Positions 27,252 through 36,503 are shown, counted from the first letter of the stretch. The stretch is DNA of 64,000 bases from an uncultured Prevotellaceae bacterium (GCA_902783625.1 CACZRN010000085.1:1-64000), one strand, 5' to 3'. The notes: generated by a model from the letters alone, not told the origin. Translations and numbers: made by a program.

Positions 27252-28805
27252 TCAATAATAGCTCGTCACTGAGTGCCATAAGCGATTTATCCTTATTACA
27301 CGTGATATCCTGTAGGCAAGCGCTATCAGGGCAATAATCACAATATATATCAGGATCAACTGCGCGCAGTTGATTCTGATATTTTCTATGCTGGCATGTG
27401 GAAGCGACGATATCCATGCCAAGGCCTCATTCTGCCAATTGGCTAAATGACTCAAGACATTTCCCAAAAAATCCGTTCCGACACCTGCCGCCATCGCCAA
27501 CAGCATGGCGAGGGTGCAGACAATAATCAATACGGCTAAAACCGAAACGACGATACCTGTCAGGACAAAATAGCATGAGAAGCGACCGAAGTAGAAAGCC
27601 ACAATCGGTGCAACGCATATCTGTGCCGACAGCGACACGCAAACAACACTCCACAGATATCGGAGAATCGAACAACGAAAAAGCCATGCCGCGGGTATCA
27701 GACTATACAAAGGCTTATAGAAAAGAATTATGCCGAGCATAGAAATAATCGACATCTGGAATCCTACATCCCAGAGGCTGAACGGGCTGAATGCGAGTAT
27801 AGACACTGCCGCCACGCCCAAGGTGTTCAGCTGGTTGCGATAGTTGCCAATAATCTCTACTACAGAATACACCGTCAACATTACAGCCGCTCGCATTATG
27901 CTCGGCGACATTCCTGTAAACACAGCATAGCCCCAGATGAAACTCAACGTCAGCACACCGCCGAATACCTTATACCTGCGACGGAAAAATACATAGCTCA
28001 GCACGAAAAATATAATCCCCAGATGCATCCCCGACAGTGCAAGCACATGCGAGCCTCCTGCAACCGAATACATCTCACGCAACTCCTTCGTTATACCGCT
28101 CCTGTCGCCAAGAGTCAGTGCCGAGACAAGCGCGGCGGCATCGTCGTCGGAGATATCCATCCTCAACTTTCGAGCCACATTACCGCGCAACAGACTGCAC
28201 TTCACCACTATTCGCTTCCACTTCGAGAGATGCGTCAGCCTGACGTCGGCAGCATCCCATGCGTTGGTATAAAGAAAAGTGCGCCCGACAATGTCGTGGC
28301 TCATTGCCCAACGAGAATAGCTGAAATTCCGCTTTACGCCAAAATCTTCTATCGGCTCGAACACGGAGACGCATCTGATGCCATGCCCCTCGTCGAGAAA
28401 ACGGCTGCGGTTGTCGGCAAATATCGACACACGCACATAATGCCCACACATACGACCGCTGGTGACCATAGCATCGGCCATATACACCTTACCATGCTGT
28501 TGCGGACGACTCATCAACACTCCCTCCCACCCTTCATACCCGTCGGAATACAACGAGGGCACTTTACTGGCAGAGTTTATGTAAATAAAAATCCCAAAGC
28601 TGATTACTAACGGAATGAAAAGGATACCCGAGAGGGGTTGTCTGTTTCGGAAGATACAAAAGGCTACGAACAATACACCCACGACTGTCAGTGCCACGGC
28701 AAAACTCACACCACCGCAAAAGGCGTCGCCGACAAAAATACCTATTGCCAGCAACACTGCCGCAAGAAGCATCGGTACAAGATGGATGTCGGCACGCTCA
28801 ATCAC
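27252..28805 (-). CDS. comEC: ComEC/Rec2 family competence-type membrane protein, no beta-lactamase domain
   Basis: A 517-residue polytopic membrane protein. Residues 1-about 190 correspond to the DUF4131 region; the competence domain follows (L-A-L-S-G-M-H-L-G-I near 248-258; S-P-S-I-M-R-A-A-V-M-L; D-V-G-F-Q-M-S-I-I-S near 350). The C-terminal metallo-beta-lactamase domain of Bacillus-type ComEC is absent, as in many Bacteroidetes. Family members form the DNA-uptake channel; natural competence is not shown by this alone. The ATG overlaps the DUF2461 stop (4 bp), placing it last in an operon nth, DUF2461, comEC. Confidence 0.88.
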   Translation of the reverse strand: MIERADIHLVPMLLAAVLLAIGIFVGDAFCGGVSFAVALTVVGVLFVAFCIFRNRQPLSGILFIPLVISFGIFIYINSASKVPSLYSDGYEGWEGVLMSRPQQHGKVYMADAMVTSGRMCGHYVRVSIFADNRSRFLDEGHGIRCVSVFEPIEDFGVKRNFSYSRWAMSHDIVGRTFLYTNAWDAADVRLTHLSKWKRIVVKCSLLRGNVARKLRMDISDDDAAALVSALTLGDRSGITKELREMYSVAGGSHVLALSGMHLGIIFFVLSYVFFRRRYKVFGGVLTLSFIWGYAVFTGMSPSIMRAAVMLTVYSVVEIIGNYRNQLNTLGVAAVSILAFSPFSLWDVGFQMSIISMLGIILFYKPLYSLIPAAWLFRCSILRYLWSVVCVSLSAQICVAPIVAFYFGRFSCYFVLTGIVVSVLAVLIIVCTLAMLLAMAAGVGTDFLGNVLSHLANWQNEALAWISSLPHASIENIRINCAQLILIYIVIIALIALAYRISRVIRINRLWHSVTSYY

Positions 28806-29500
28806 TCGTAGTCGTCAATAACACTTTTCATGAAATCCATCATAGGCTTTGCAGCCTTGAACACCTTACATGCCTCATCGAGCCATCTGTTGCCCTCGAA
28901 GAAATCGTCGGCAACGGGAGTCCAGCAACAGTAGTCCTTCAAGCGCAGATAGTCGAGAAACTCATAGTCGCGTGGAAACCCCGCAGGGCAGGTTTTCAGC
29001 ATCGACATGCCGAACCCGCGAGATGTTTCAAAACCATTGCCCGACGGACGACCGAAATACTTAAGGAATGCCTTGCTCTCCACACAGCGCCGCCACTCGT
29101 CGATGTTTGCCATTATCTCGTTGCGACACGAGGTGAGGATATTAGTCGGGAGCCAATAGCTGCCGCAGGCAAGCAGACACGCGCCGGGCTCTACATGGAT
29201 ATAGTAACCACCGCGAAGCGACTTTTTACCTTTCGCACAGATATATGCACCGAAATGACGCTTATATGGCGACTTGTCGGGTGAGAAGCGTGTGTCGCGA
29301 TAAAAACGATAGACAGTATCGCTCACCTTAAGGTGAGATATCTCCTCGTCGAACTCTGAGATGGCGGCAATAGCCTTACCGATGCCATCCTCGAAGTCGG
29401 CTTTCGCCATCAGATAATCATCCTTGTGGGCTTTAAACCACGGCCGGTTGTTGTTTGCCGCTACCGCACCAAGGAAGCTCAAAAGCATTTGGGTATTCAT
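28802..29500 (-). CDS. DUF2461 family protein
   Basis: A 232-residue soluble protein of the DUF2461 family, recognised from L-S-F-L-x-x-L-x-x-N-N-x-R-P-W-F-x-x-H-K near the start, V-Y-R-F-Y-R-D-T-R-F-S-P-D-K-S-P-Y-K in the middle and G-G-Y-Y-I-H-V-E-P-G. The function is unknown. I take the ATG at 29500 (M-N-T-Q-M-L-L-S), since the longer frame would run back into nth and adds residues with no family match. It sits 4 bp behind nth and overlaps comEC, so it is in the middle of that operon. Confidence 0.87.
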   Translation of the reverse strand: MNTQMLLSFLGAVAANNNRPWFKAHKDDYLMAKADFEDGIGKAIAAISEFDEEISHLKVSDTVYRFYRDTRFSPDKSPYKRHFGAYICAKGKKSLRGGYYIHVEPGACLLACGSYWLPTNILTSCRNEIMANIDEWRRCVESKAFLKYFGRPSGNGFETSRGFGMSMLKTCPAGFPRDYEFLDYLRLKDYCCWTPVADDFFEGNRWLDEACKVFKAAKPMMDFMKSVIDDYE

Positions 29501-29504
29501 AAAT

Positions 29505-30152
29505 CTATAACTTTGAATTCTCAAGAATCTTCGGACAGAAATCATCGAACTGGCAATCCTCGCACTTTGGACGTTGGCTTTGGCACACATAGCGCCCGTG
29601 CAGTAGCAGCCAGTGATGGGCTGTCGACACCTCATCGATGGGGATATATTTCATCAGTGCCCTCTCAACCTTCTGCGGTGTGTCTGCCGATGACGGCACA
29701 AGACCTAACCTGCGACTGACTCGAAAGACATGCGTGTCAACTGCCAGCGTGGGTTTTCCGAACCACACCGCCTGCACTACGTTGGCTGTCTTACGCCCCA
29801 CCCCTGGCAACCGTTCGAGCTCCTTGCCGTCGGAGGGCACCTCACCGCCATAATCGTTCACAATCATCCTCGACAACGCTACCAGATGCTGTGCCTTTGA
29901 ATTGGGATACGACACACTCTTGACATACTCAAGCACATCGTCTACCTCGGCGGCAGCCATCGAGCGAGCATCGGGGAAACGACTGAACAGATCGGGAGTG
30001 ACCATATTCACACGCTTGTCGGTACACTGAGCACTCAGCACCGTGGCAACAAGCAACTGAAACGCGCTGGCAAACTGCAATTCGGTGGTCGCAATAGGTT
30101 GTTGCTCCCTGAAATAACCGAGCACACGCTCAAAACGTTCTTTTCTCTTCAT
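29505..30152 (-). CDS. nth: Endonuclease III (DNA glycosylase/AP lyase)
   Basis: A 215-residue base-excision repair enzyme that removes oxidised pyrimidines and cuts the abasic site. The helix-hairpin-helix L-P-G-V-G-R-K-T-A carries the catalytic Lys, the following V-D-T-H-V-x-R carries the catalytic Asp, and the C-terminal 4Fe-4S loop has the C-x6-C-x2-C-x5-C spacing (C-Q-S-Q-R-P-K-C-E-D-C...C). I take the second in-frame ATG (M-K-R-K-E-R-F) at 30152; another lies 12 bases upstream at 30164. First gene of the operon with DUF2461 and comEC. Confidence 0.95.
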   Translation of the reverse strand: MKRKERFERVLGYFREQQPIATTELQFASAFQLLVATVLSAQCTDKRVNMVTPDLFSRFPDARSMAAAEVDDVLEYVKSVSYPNSKAQHLVALSRMIVNDYGGEVPSDGKELERLPGVGRKTANVVQAVWFGKPTLAVDTHVFRVSRRLGLVPSSADTPQKVERALMKYIPIDEVSTAHHWLLLHGRYVCQSQRPKCEDCQFDDFCPKILENSKL

Positions 30153-30310
30153 AACACGAAGCATTTATGTGCGAAGATAATAATTCTATTTGTAATACGC
30201 AATCCAAAAATAGTGTTTCACCGGCACCGAAAACTTCAAAAAGCATCAAAGAGTCGGATACATTTCTCATTCCTAAAACACCTCCGCAAGCAACTGATAT
30301 TCAAGGCGTT

Positions 30311-30397
30311 ATTAAAGGGCCTCTTTAATGGCGTCAAATGGGCTCTTTAACGGCAATAGAAAGCCTCTTTAATGGCATTAGATGGGCTCTTTACTGG
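30311..30397. repeat. Tandem array of 22-bp units (4 copies), locus 2
   Basis: Units start at 30311, 30333, 30355 and 30377 (22, 22, 22 and 21 bp), each ending near CTCTTTAATGGC. Divergence between units is higher than at locus 1. The array is in the 325-bp gap between the nth 5' side and the GH127 3' end; the remainder of the gap is AT-rich with nothing else I can support. Confidence 0.88.
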
Positions 30398-30477
30398 AGA
30401 TGAGGTATCCATCCACCAAAAAAGTTCAAAAATGCAACCCCAAAAAATGCGCTTTGCAACATGAGGAGCACGACGGG

Positions 30478-33400
30478 TTAACGTATGCTTATCTTGCAGC
30501 TGGCAAGGTGCTGTCCAGTGTATGACGTGAGGCATACGACATAGACGCCCTCAGGCAACTGCGTAGTTGCGAAGGTGTCAGACTCAGGATAACGCAGCAT
30601 GGTACGCTCGGTTCCGTTAGCATTGTAGAGCCGTAGAATGCCTCGCTCGCACCCCGATACACTGCACTGCACGCCACTGCCATCGGTGAGGGAGTGCACA
30701 GTGAGACGCGGAAGCACACCGTCGGCGGCAGTCGCAACGCCACGGATGGCGGTATCGTCACCTATGCGCGACAGCTCAAAATAGTCGATGTCAGGGAGGT
30801 TGCTGGTGGTGACAGGCGATAGGCGAATGGTATTAAACCCTGCCTCAAAGTGGAGCGTGGCTTGCGTGGTGCTCCATGCGTCGCTGGAGGCAGGGAGTAT
30901 GACTGTCTGCTGCTCACCGTTGACAATGATGGCGTAACGAGCCATGCGCGGCCCACGATGACATATCTCGAGCTGGTAATCACCCGCAACAGGGATGTAT
31001 AAGTCGCGATACAGCAAGTATGTCGTCGGTGCCGCCACATATGCCCCCGCAGAGCTGGTGCCGTCGAATGTGCGATTATCGCCGTGGGGCTGCGCATCCT
31101 CTGCCTCGAGGCGAAGCGGGAAGCCCTGATGAAGCTGCCACAGACTCTCGGGACACATCTCGTCGACATAGCGCTCTGTGACAAGGGCGATGTCGAAATA
31201 TCGCATGGGGCGATCGCCCTGTTGCAATGTCACGCGAACGCTACTCTTGCCTTGGGTGATATCCTGTGGGATATTGTAGTATGCATGTGGGAAAGTAAAC
31301 TGCTGCATGCGCTCGCATGGTCCACTCTCGCCGATAAGCACATCATCGATATATACGGAGTAGTTGCCCACCAAATCGGTCTGCCAGCCGTCGTGCTGCA
31401 ACATAAGGTAGTGTTTCACATCACCCTCGGGCGACAACTGCATGGTATAGCTGATGCTCTGCCCTGCCGCAACCTCAATGTAATTTCGGTTGTATATAAC
31501 CCCCGTAGTGGAAGAGCCTGTATAGTCGTGCCCCGTATCGCCAGAGATTTTTATCCGGTCGGGGATATAAACACGTGCTCGCTGCACTTCGTCTGCAGCC
31601 ACAAAACGCTGATAGATGGATGTGGTCTGATGGTTACACTTATAGAATGGCTGGAATAGATATCCCCCACCGCGGAAAGTAAGCTGACGTTGTGACCGTC
31701 GCGTCAACCACTGAGAGGGATCAGACATGCTGCCGTCGATATTAGGGAAGTCGCGTGGCGCCAACGAAGTGGACTGTTGCCATGGGTTGCCGGTATAGTC
31801 GCCAGTAGAGGCACCCATGTTGGGGCATAACAATACCGGTCCGAAGAAGATGCTCGCCACATCGGGTTCCTCGGAGGGCTCGCAACGCAGTGCCAACGGT
31901 AGTTCGAGTGCAACCTCGTCGCCGTCGGCCCAAGGACCTTCAACACATAAAAGACCCTGGCTGACATTAGCTGCTATCTGACTGCCGTTGTGAGTGACGA
32001 CAATGTCGCCATGCATCCATTGCGGAACACGGAAATATAGCTTTCCCGTAAAACTACCTACGGCATCGAATGTAAGCGTGACACGTTGATCGGTGGGATA
32101 GTCGCCAGTCATGGTGATACGCATGCCATTGTCGGCACATGTCAGTTTTGATGGAATGAAGAGATTAACGAGAAGATCATTATCGTTACGGAAATATATA
32201 GCCTCGCCATATTTAGAATGATTCTCCAACGCTGTCTCCCAACAACAATAGAACGAGCTGTCGTCCATATACTGCCGATGCATACCTGGCAACAGTGACT
32301 GGAAATAGCAGAAGCCACCGCCGACGGAGGTATTGTTAGGATCTTTGGATGCGAGGATGTGATTGTATAGCGCACGCTCGTAGAAATCCATGTAACGAGT
32401 ATCGCCATATAGTGAGAACATTGCTTTCGTAAATCGCAGCATGTTGTTGGTGCAACATGTCTCAACCGATGTGTTTGCCAGCTCGTCGAGCAGTCTTCCG
32501 GGTTGTCCGTAGCGCTCCCATCTGCCATGTCCGCCCATCGGCGACACATGCCAGTCAACTACATAATCCCACACGTTGCGAGCGGCAAGCGAATCACGCT
32601 CATCGCCCGTCAACTCGTAGCCTCGCAACAATGCAATGAATTTAGGATCGTTCACATTGGCATGCCGCGACATAAGTACATTATCGCCACGGCATAGACG
32701 ATCACGGAAATTGAGTGTGTGTGTCCAGCGTTGCCCGGCCCGCAAGAATTTTTCTTCTCCACTCAGAGCATAAGCATCCATGAACAACTCCGCCATACCG
32801 CCATGCTCAGTCTCGAGAGCCATCTGCATACTGGCATCGCTAGAGATGTTGTCTGTCCACGTACATGCCCACTCCATGCATTTGAGGAAAACATCGAGTG
32901 CCTTGTCGATATGGGCATAATAATAAGCATCGCGGATACCATAATAGATGCGGTGCAGCTGATAGAACACCATACCTGCCATGTCGGAATTGTTATAGAA
33001 ATCCTCACCGTTGTTAACAGGTGTGCAGTTTTCTCCTTTTGCCGCCATCAGCTGATTATAGAAAGCCTTGCTGCGAGAGAAATGAAACCATCCCCCGAGG
33101 TTCTCCTCACGTTGACAACGCTCAATGATGTCTATCATCCAGGCAACCCTGTCGCGCAATGTCTCGTCACCGGTAGCAGCATACATCATCGAGCATCCCG
33201 ACATGTAGTTGCCGAAACCGTTGCCGTTGTTGTGCTGCCACCCGCCATAATTCGTGGCTGATGTCGCTATTCCGCCGGCACGCATCACATTATTGAGAAG
33301 CCTTTCAGGGTCGAGCGACAACAAATAATTCCTGTGCAAATCTTGCATTTGCTTGAAATATGAGCCATCCGTAAGACGGACGTCAGACAAGCAACATGCC

Positions 33401-33513
33401 TTCCACTTTTTCTCAACCACACGAACAGGTTGCCACAGATTATCATATTCCTCCGCACTCACCATCAGCGAGAAAGGTATCAAAAGGACAAGTAGGAAAC
33501 GCTTTTTCAACAT
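30478..33513 (-). CDS. Secreted GH127-family beta-L-arabinofuranosidase-like glycoside hydrolase
   Basis: A 1011-residue exported protein (signal peptide about 1-20, ending V-S-A). Residues about 30-600 form the GH127 (DUF1680) alpha/alpha barrel plus beta domain. The catalytic zinc set known from Bifidobacterium HypBA1 is preserved: Glu351 and Cys353 (E-T-C-C-T-N-N-M-L-R) with Cys423/Cys424 (F-Y-C-C-W-E-T), where one Cys is the nucleophile; Glu333 (R-W-E-R-Y-G) fits the acid/base position. Residues about 790-930 look like a carbohydrate-binding beta-sandwich, and the end (about 960-1011; L-P-E-G-V-Y-V-V ... C-K-I-S-I-R) resembles a type A type IX secretion signal. GH127 enzymes release beta-L-arabinofuranose from plant glycans. 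There is no SusC/SusD pair next to it. Confidence 0.87.
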   Translation of the reverse strand: MLKKRFLLVLLIPFSLMVSAEEYDNLWQPVRVVEKKWKACCLSDVRLTDGSYFKQMQDLHRNYLLSLDPERLLNNVMRAGGIATSATNYGGWQHNNGNGFGNYMSGCSMMYAATGDETLRDRVAWMIDIIERCQREENLGGWFHFSRSKAFYNQLMAAKGENCTPVNNGEDFYNNSDMAGMVFYQLHRIYYGIRDAYYYAHIDKALDVFLKCMEWACTWTDNISSDASMQMALETEHGGMAELFMDAYALSGEEKFLRAGQRWTHTLNFRDRLCRGDNVLMSRHANVNDPKFIALLRGYELTGDERDSLAARNVWDYVVDWHVSPMGGHGRWERYGQPGRLLDELANTSVETCCTNNMLRFTKAMFSLYGDTRYMDFYERALYNHILASKDPNNTSVGGGFCYFQSLLPGMHRQYMDDSSFYCCWETALENHSKYGEAIYFRNDNDLLVNLFIPSKLTCADNGMRITMTGDYPTDQRVTLTFDAVGSFTGKLYFRVPQWMHGDIVVTHNGSQIAANVSQGLLCVEGPWADGDEVALELPLALRCEPSEEPDVASIFFGPVLLCPNMGASTGDYTGNPWQQSTSLAPRDFPNIDGSMSDPSQWLTRRSQRQLTFRGGGYLFQPFYKCNHQTTSIYQRFVAADEVQRARVYIPDRIKISGDTGHDYTGSSTTGVIYNRNYIEVAAGQSISYTMQLSPEGDVKHYLMLQHDGWQTDLVGNYSVYIDDVLIGESGPCERMQQFTFPHAYYNIPQDITQGKSSVRVTLQQGDRPMRYFDIALVTERYVDEMCPESLWQLHQGFPLRLEAEDAQPHGDNRTFDGTSSAGAYVAAPTTYLLYRDLYIPVAGDYQLEICHRGPRMARYAIIVNGEQQTVILPASSDAWSTTQATLHFEAGFNTIRLSPVTTSNLPDIDYFELSRIGDDTAIRGVATAADGVLPRLTVHSLTDGSGVQCSVSGCERGILRLYNANGTERTMLRYPESDTFATTQLPEGVYVVCLTSYTGQHLASCKISIR

Positions 33514-33654
33514 CTTGTTTAGGCTTTTTTAAATTATAAATATCGGGAGTAAAAGAGAATGAATCAACTCACCTCAAAGTACTACTTCCAAAGCTATATA
33601 TTAAATAATGTATATATGTCTTACTGTACTTACATATTACAGACTAAAGAAAAA

Positions 33655-33706
33655 ACAAGAGATCAGCGTTGAAAGTGATTAGAACTTTTCAATGCCCATC
33701 TCTTGT
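33655..33706 (-). terminator. Terminator of the OmpH/Skp gene
   Basis: ACAAGAGAT (33655-33663) pairs with ATCTCTTGT (33698-33706), with a second inner stem (TTGAAA/TTTCAA); on the minus strand the outer stem is followed by a T-run. Confidence 0.8.
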
Positions 33707-33732
33707 TCCAGATATATTATGCTGCGTCTGGC

Positions 33733-34377
33733 TTATTTCTTTGCAGGAGCCTTTGCAGCGGGTTTTTCCTCAGCTTTCTTCTCTGCTGTCTTTGCAGGTG
33801 CCTTCTTGTAAGCCTTGTTCAGTCCGGCGACAATCTCCGATGTGATATCAAGAGCGGGAGCTGCGTAAAGAAGATTCTCACCCTGTTTTGTGATGATAAG
33901 ACTATATTTCTTATCTTTATTATAGCGAGCAACAAAGTTCTTAATCGAGTCGCTCAGGGCATTGTTATACTTTTCGAGTTCGCTCTGGTACTCGTTTGTC
34001 AGACGCTGGTTCAGCGACTGCAGGTCGGCGCCCTGCTTCTGAAGCCCTGCCTGTACCTGCTCAGCCTGCTCGCGTGTGTAGGCATTCTGCTGCAGTTTCT
34101 GCTGGAAGTTGTTGGCGGCAGCATTCAGGTCGCGCTCTTTCTGAGCGAGAGTGTTCTGTATGTTCTGAGCCTTCTTCTCGAGGACAAGCGAGTGCTCCTT
34201 GCAGAATTCATACTGCGTCATCACGCTGTCGATTTCAACGAAAGCAATCTTCAACTCTTCCGGAGCGTTCTGCTCAGGGGTTTCGGTTTGGGCTACTTCT
34301 TTGTTGTTGCACGATGTAATGGCAAGAGTGGCAAATGCCGAGAGTGCCATTGTGCGGAAAATGTTCTTTGTGTTCAT
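33733..34377 (-). CDS. OmpH/Skp-family periplasmic chaperone, lipoprotein form
   Basis: A 214-residue protein with a lipoprotein signal (lipobox I-T-S-C, Cys23). Residues about 45-175 are the Skp/OmpH alpha-hairpin: long coiled coil (Q-x-N-A-Y-T-R-E-Q-A-E-Q-V-Q...) followed by the short beta segment Y-S-L-I-I-T-K-Q-G-E-N-L-L-Y-A-A-P-A-L-D-I-T, typical of the family. The last 30 residues are Lys/Ala/Pro-rich, which is unusual for Skp and could bind nucleic acid or peptidoglycan. Skp proteins keep outer-membrane proteins unfolded in the periplasm; a lipid anchor would hold this one at a membrane. It starts 15 bp after the small membrane gene, sharing its promoter. Confidence 0.88.
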   Translation of the reverse strand: MNTKNIFRTMALSAFATLAITSCNNKEVAQTETPEQNAPEELKIAFVEIDSVMTQYEFCKEHSLVLEKKAQNIQNTLAQKERDLNAAANNFQQKLQQNAYTREQAEQVQAGLQKQGADLQSLNQRLTNEYQSELEKYNNALSDSIKNFVARYNKDKKYSLIITKQGENLLYAAPALDITSEIVAGLNKAYKKAPAKTAEKKAEEKPAAKAPAKK

Positions 34378-34392
34378 CTGTTTGTTATTTGT

Positions 34393-34623
34393 TTATTTAC
34401 GTTTGTTACCTTCTTCCTCGAACTTCGTCTTCAGATGGTGGCCGTTGGTTCTCTCTTCTCTGTCCTGCTCGATTACACATCCTATTCCACGCTCGCGCAT
34501 CGCTTCGCTGTCGTGTATATGCTGCGATGTGAACTCCCCGTTACGACGGAAAATGACTTTCACAGATAATAATGCTAACGAAATAGCAATTATTAACATG
34601 CTGATGAGTAGAATCTCTGTCAT
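34393..34623 (-). CDS. Small single-span membrane protein
   Basis: 76 residues with one N-terminal membrane helix (about 2-22), then a basic segment V-K-V-I-F-R-R-N-G-E-F-T-S-Q-H-I-H and a conserved-looking M-R-E-R-G-I-G-C-V-I-E-Q-D-R-E-E. I recall similar small proteins in Bacteroidales without a known function. The ATG at 34623 is preferred over the upstream in-frame start, which would lack a membrane-protein N-terminus. A good promoter lies at 34679-34709 and the Skp-like gene follows after 15 bp, suggesting an envelope role. Confidence 0.7.
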   Translation of the reverse strand: MTEILLISMLIIAISLALLSVKVIFRRNGEFTSQHIHDSEAMRERGIGCVIEQDREERTNGHHLKTKFEEEGNKRK

Positions 34624-34678
34624 TTTTACTATTTTTGCAGTGTGGAAATGGACCAAGGCCATTTTTCTCTTCAAGCGA

Positions 34679-34709
34679 CAAAGTTACGAATAAGTGAGCG
34701 GAATACAAA
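34679..34709 (-). promoter_or_regulatory. Promoter of the small membrane protein / OmpH operon
   Basis: Minus strand: TTTG (34709-34706), 19 bp, TAACTTTG (34686-34679). The -7 box is inside a 25-bp segment that is repeated at 34767-34791. Confidence 0.75.
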
Positions 34710-34791
34710 ATAAAAAACAATTTTTATTCATGTTTTCCCGAACGAAAGTAATATCAACCATAGGTTAAAGCTACAAATAAGTGAGTGAAAT
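34680..34791. repeat. Direct repeat of a 25-bp promoter segment
   Basis: 34680-34704 and 34767-34791 match at 21 of 25 positions, and all four differences are transitions. The first copy overlaps the minus-strand -7 box; the second lies between that promoter and pepD. Confidence 0.65.
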
Positions 34792-34814
34792 CATAAAAAT
34801 AATTTACAATAATT

Positions 34815-36272
34815 ATGGAAAAGAGAGATTTAAAACCAGCTCGGGTGTTCGAGCAATTTGCCAAGATTAACGAAATCCCACGCCCATCAAAGCGTGAAGA
34901 GAAGATGATTGCCTATCTGAAGTCTTTTGGTGAAAGTCGGGGACTCGCCACCAAAGTCGACGAGACGGGCAACGTGATAATCCGCAAACCAGCCACTCCC
35001 GGTTATGAGAACCGACAGACGGTGATTCTCCAGAGCCACATGGACATGGTATGCGACAAACTAGTGGATGTTGACTTCGATTTCGACAACGATCCAATAC
35101 AGAGTTATATCGACGGCGAATGGCTACGTGCAAAGGGTACCACTCTTGGTGCCGATGATGGTATAGGATGTGCAATAGAACTGGCAATCCTAGATAGTGA
35201 CGACATTGAGCATGGCGAGATAGAGTGCGTATTTACTCGAGATGAAGAGACTGGCCTCACTGGAGCAGAGGGAATGAAAGCAGGATTCATGACTGGGAGC
35301 ATGTTGATTAACCTCGACTCTGAAGATGAAGGGCAGATATTCGTGTCGTGTGCAGGTGGACGAAACACTTTGGCAACATTCAGCATTAAGCGCGAAGATG
35401 CTCCCGAGGGATATTTCTTTGCGACACTGTCACTGAAAGGACTCAACGGAGGACACTCTGGTGACGATATTAACAAGAAGCGTGCTAATGCCATAAAGGT
35501 TCTGTCGCGATTCCTTTACCAGGAAATAGGCAAGACTGATCTTCGTCTGGCAAGTTTCAACTCAGGCAAACTCCACAACGCCATTCCTCGCGACGGCCGC
35601 GTTGTCGTGGCTTTTCCCGAAGAGATGAAAGACCAGATACGTGCCGACTGGAACATATTTACAGCGAAGGTGGAGGATGAGTTCCATGTTACAGACACCT
35701 CAATGGTGTTCGATATGGCTACAGCCGATGCCGATAAAGTTATCGACAAGACTACGGGTAACAACATTATCCGCGCACTTCAAGCTGTAGATAATGGTGT
35801 CTTTGCCATGTGTCAGGACGAAGAGTTGGCATGGCTTGTTGAGACATCGAGCAACGTGGCTGCCGTCACAACATTCCCGGAGCGTGTAGAGGTGCTTTCA
35901 TCGCAGCGCTCAAACGTGATGAGTAATCTCGACAACCAGTGTGCAACCGTGAAGGCTCTATATGAACTTGCAGGTGCCAAGGTGGTACAAGGCGACGGAT
36001 ATCCGGCATGGAAGCCAAAGGCCAACAGCCAATTAACGAAGATTACAGTCGATACATATCGCGAACTGTTCGGAAAAGATCCGAAGGTGCTCGGTATACA
36101 TGCAGGCCTTGAATGCGGTTTGTTCTCAGAGCGCTATCCCGACCTCGACATGGTGTCGTTTGGTCCGACACTTCGCAATGTGCACACTCCCGATGAGTGT
36201 CTGTACATACCGACAGTTGAGATGGTGTGGGACCACTTAATGGCAATACTTAAGAGTATTCCAGAGAAATAA
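34815..36272 (+). CDS. pepD: Aminoacyl-histidine dipeptidase (M20 family)
   Basis: A 485-residue cytosolic zinc dipeptidase of the normal PepD length. Metal ligands and catalytic residues are visible: S-H-M-D-M-V (metal His, catalytic Asp), G-A-D-D-G-I-G (bridging Asp), T-x-D-E-E-T-G-L-T-G-A (general base Glu and metal Glu), a later D-x-E-D-E-G and a C-terminal H-A-G-L-E-C-G. The lid/dimerisation domain lies about 200-390. It splits X-His and other dipeptides for amino-acid recycling. Single-gene unit ending in a shared bidirectional terminator; no consensus promoter was found upstream, only the second copy of the 25-bp repeat. Confidence 0.95.
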   Translation: MEKRDLKPARVFEQFAKINEIPRPSKREEKMIAYLKSFGESRGLATKVDETGNVIIRKPATPGYENRQTVILQSHMDMVCDKLVDVDFDFDNDPIQSYIDGEWLRAKGTTLGADDGIGCAIELAILDSDDIEHGEIECVFTRDEETGLTGAEGMKAGFMTGSMLINLDSEDEGQIFVSCAGGRNTLATFSIKREDAPEGYFFATLSLKGLNGGHSGDDINKKRANAIKVLSRFLYQEIGKTDLRLASFNSGKLHNAIPRDGRVVVAFPEEMKDQIRADWNIFTAKVEDEFHVTDTSMVFDMATADADKVIDKTTGNNIIRALQAVDNGVFAMCQDEELAWLVETSSNVAAVTTFPERVEVLSSQRSNVMSNLDNQCATVKALYELAGAKVVQGDGYPAWKPKANSQLTKITVDTYRELFGKDPKVLGIHAGLECGLFSERYPDLDMVSFGPTLRNVHTPDECLYIPTVEMVWDHLMAILKSIPEK

Positions 36273-36291
36273 TGGAAGAAAGTAAAAAAAG

Positions 36292-36327
36292 AAGACCCTC
36301 AGACGAGATAACTTGTCTGAGGGTCTT
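36292..36327. terminator. Bidirectional terminator between pepD and tRNA-Pro
   Basis: Perfect 13-bp stem (36292-36304 with 36315-36327), ten-base loop, A-run on the left and T-rich sequence on the right, serving both convergent units. Confidence 0.9.
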
Positions 36328-36339
36328 TATTTATATCAG

Positions 36340-36412
36340 TCGAGGTGACAGGACTCGAACCTGCGACAGCCTGGTCCCAAACCAGGAACGCTACCAACTG
36401 CGCTACACCTCG
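36340..36412 (-). tRNA. tRNA-Pro (anticodon TGG)
   Basis: Read on the minus strand the cloverleaf is complete: acceptor CGAGGTG/CACCTCG, D-arm GCGCAGTTGGTAGCG, anticodon arm CCTGG-TTTGGGA-CCAGG, T-arm with GGTTCGAGTCC. Discriminator base A; CCA is not encoded. The gene has its own promoter upstream (36445-36476). Confidence 0.96.
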
Positions 36413-36444
36413 TTGCCGAAAAGGCCTTGCCTGATTTGCGGGTG

Positions 36445-36476
36445 CAAAGTTAACATCTTTTTCCCGACCGTGCAAA
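36445..36476 (-). promoter_or_regulatory. Promoter of tRNA-Pro
   Basis: Minus strand: TTTG (36476-36473), 20 bp, TAACTTTG (36452-36445), about 33 bases before the tRNA 5' end. Confidence 0.75.
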
Positions 36477-36503
36477 TTTTAGGCAATTTATTTTCGGATA
36501 ACT

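Noticed and set aside
33703..34569. 288-residue plus-strand frame, Leu/Cys-rich
   Set aside because: Antisense shadow of the OmpH gene and the small membrane gene; the hydrophobic look comes from the complement of Lys/Glu codons.
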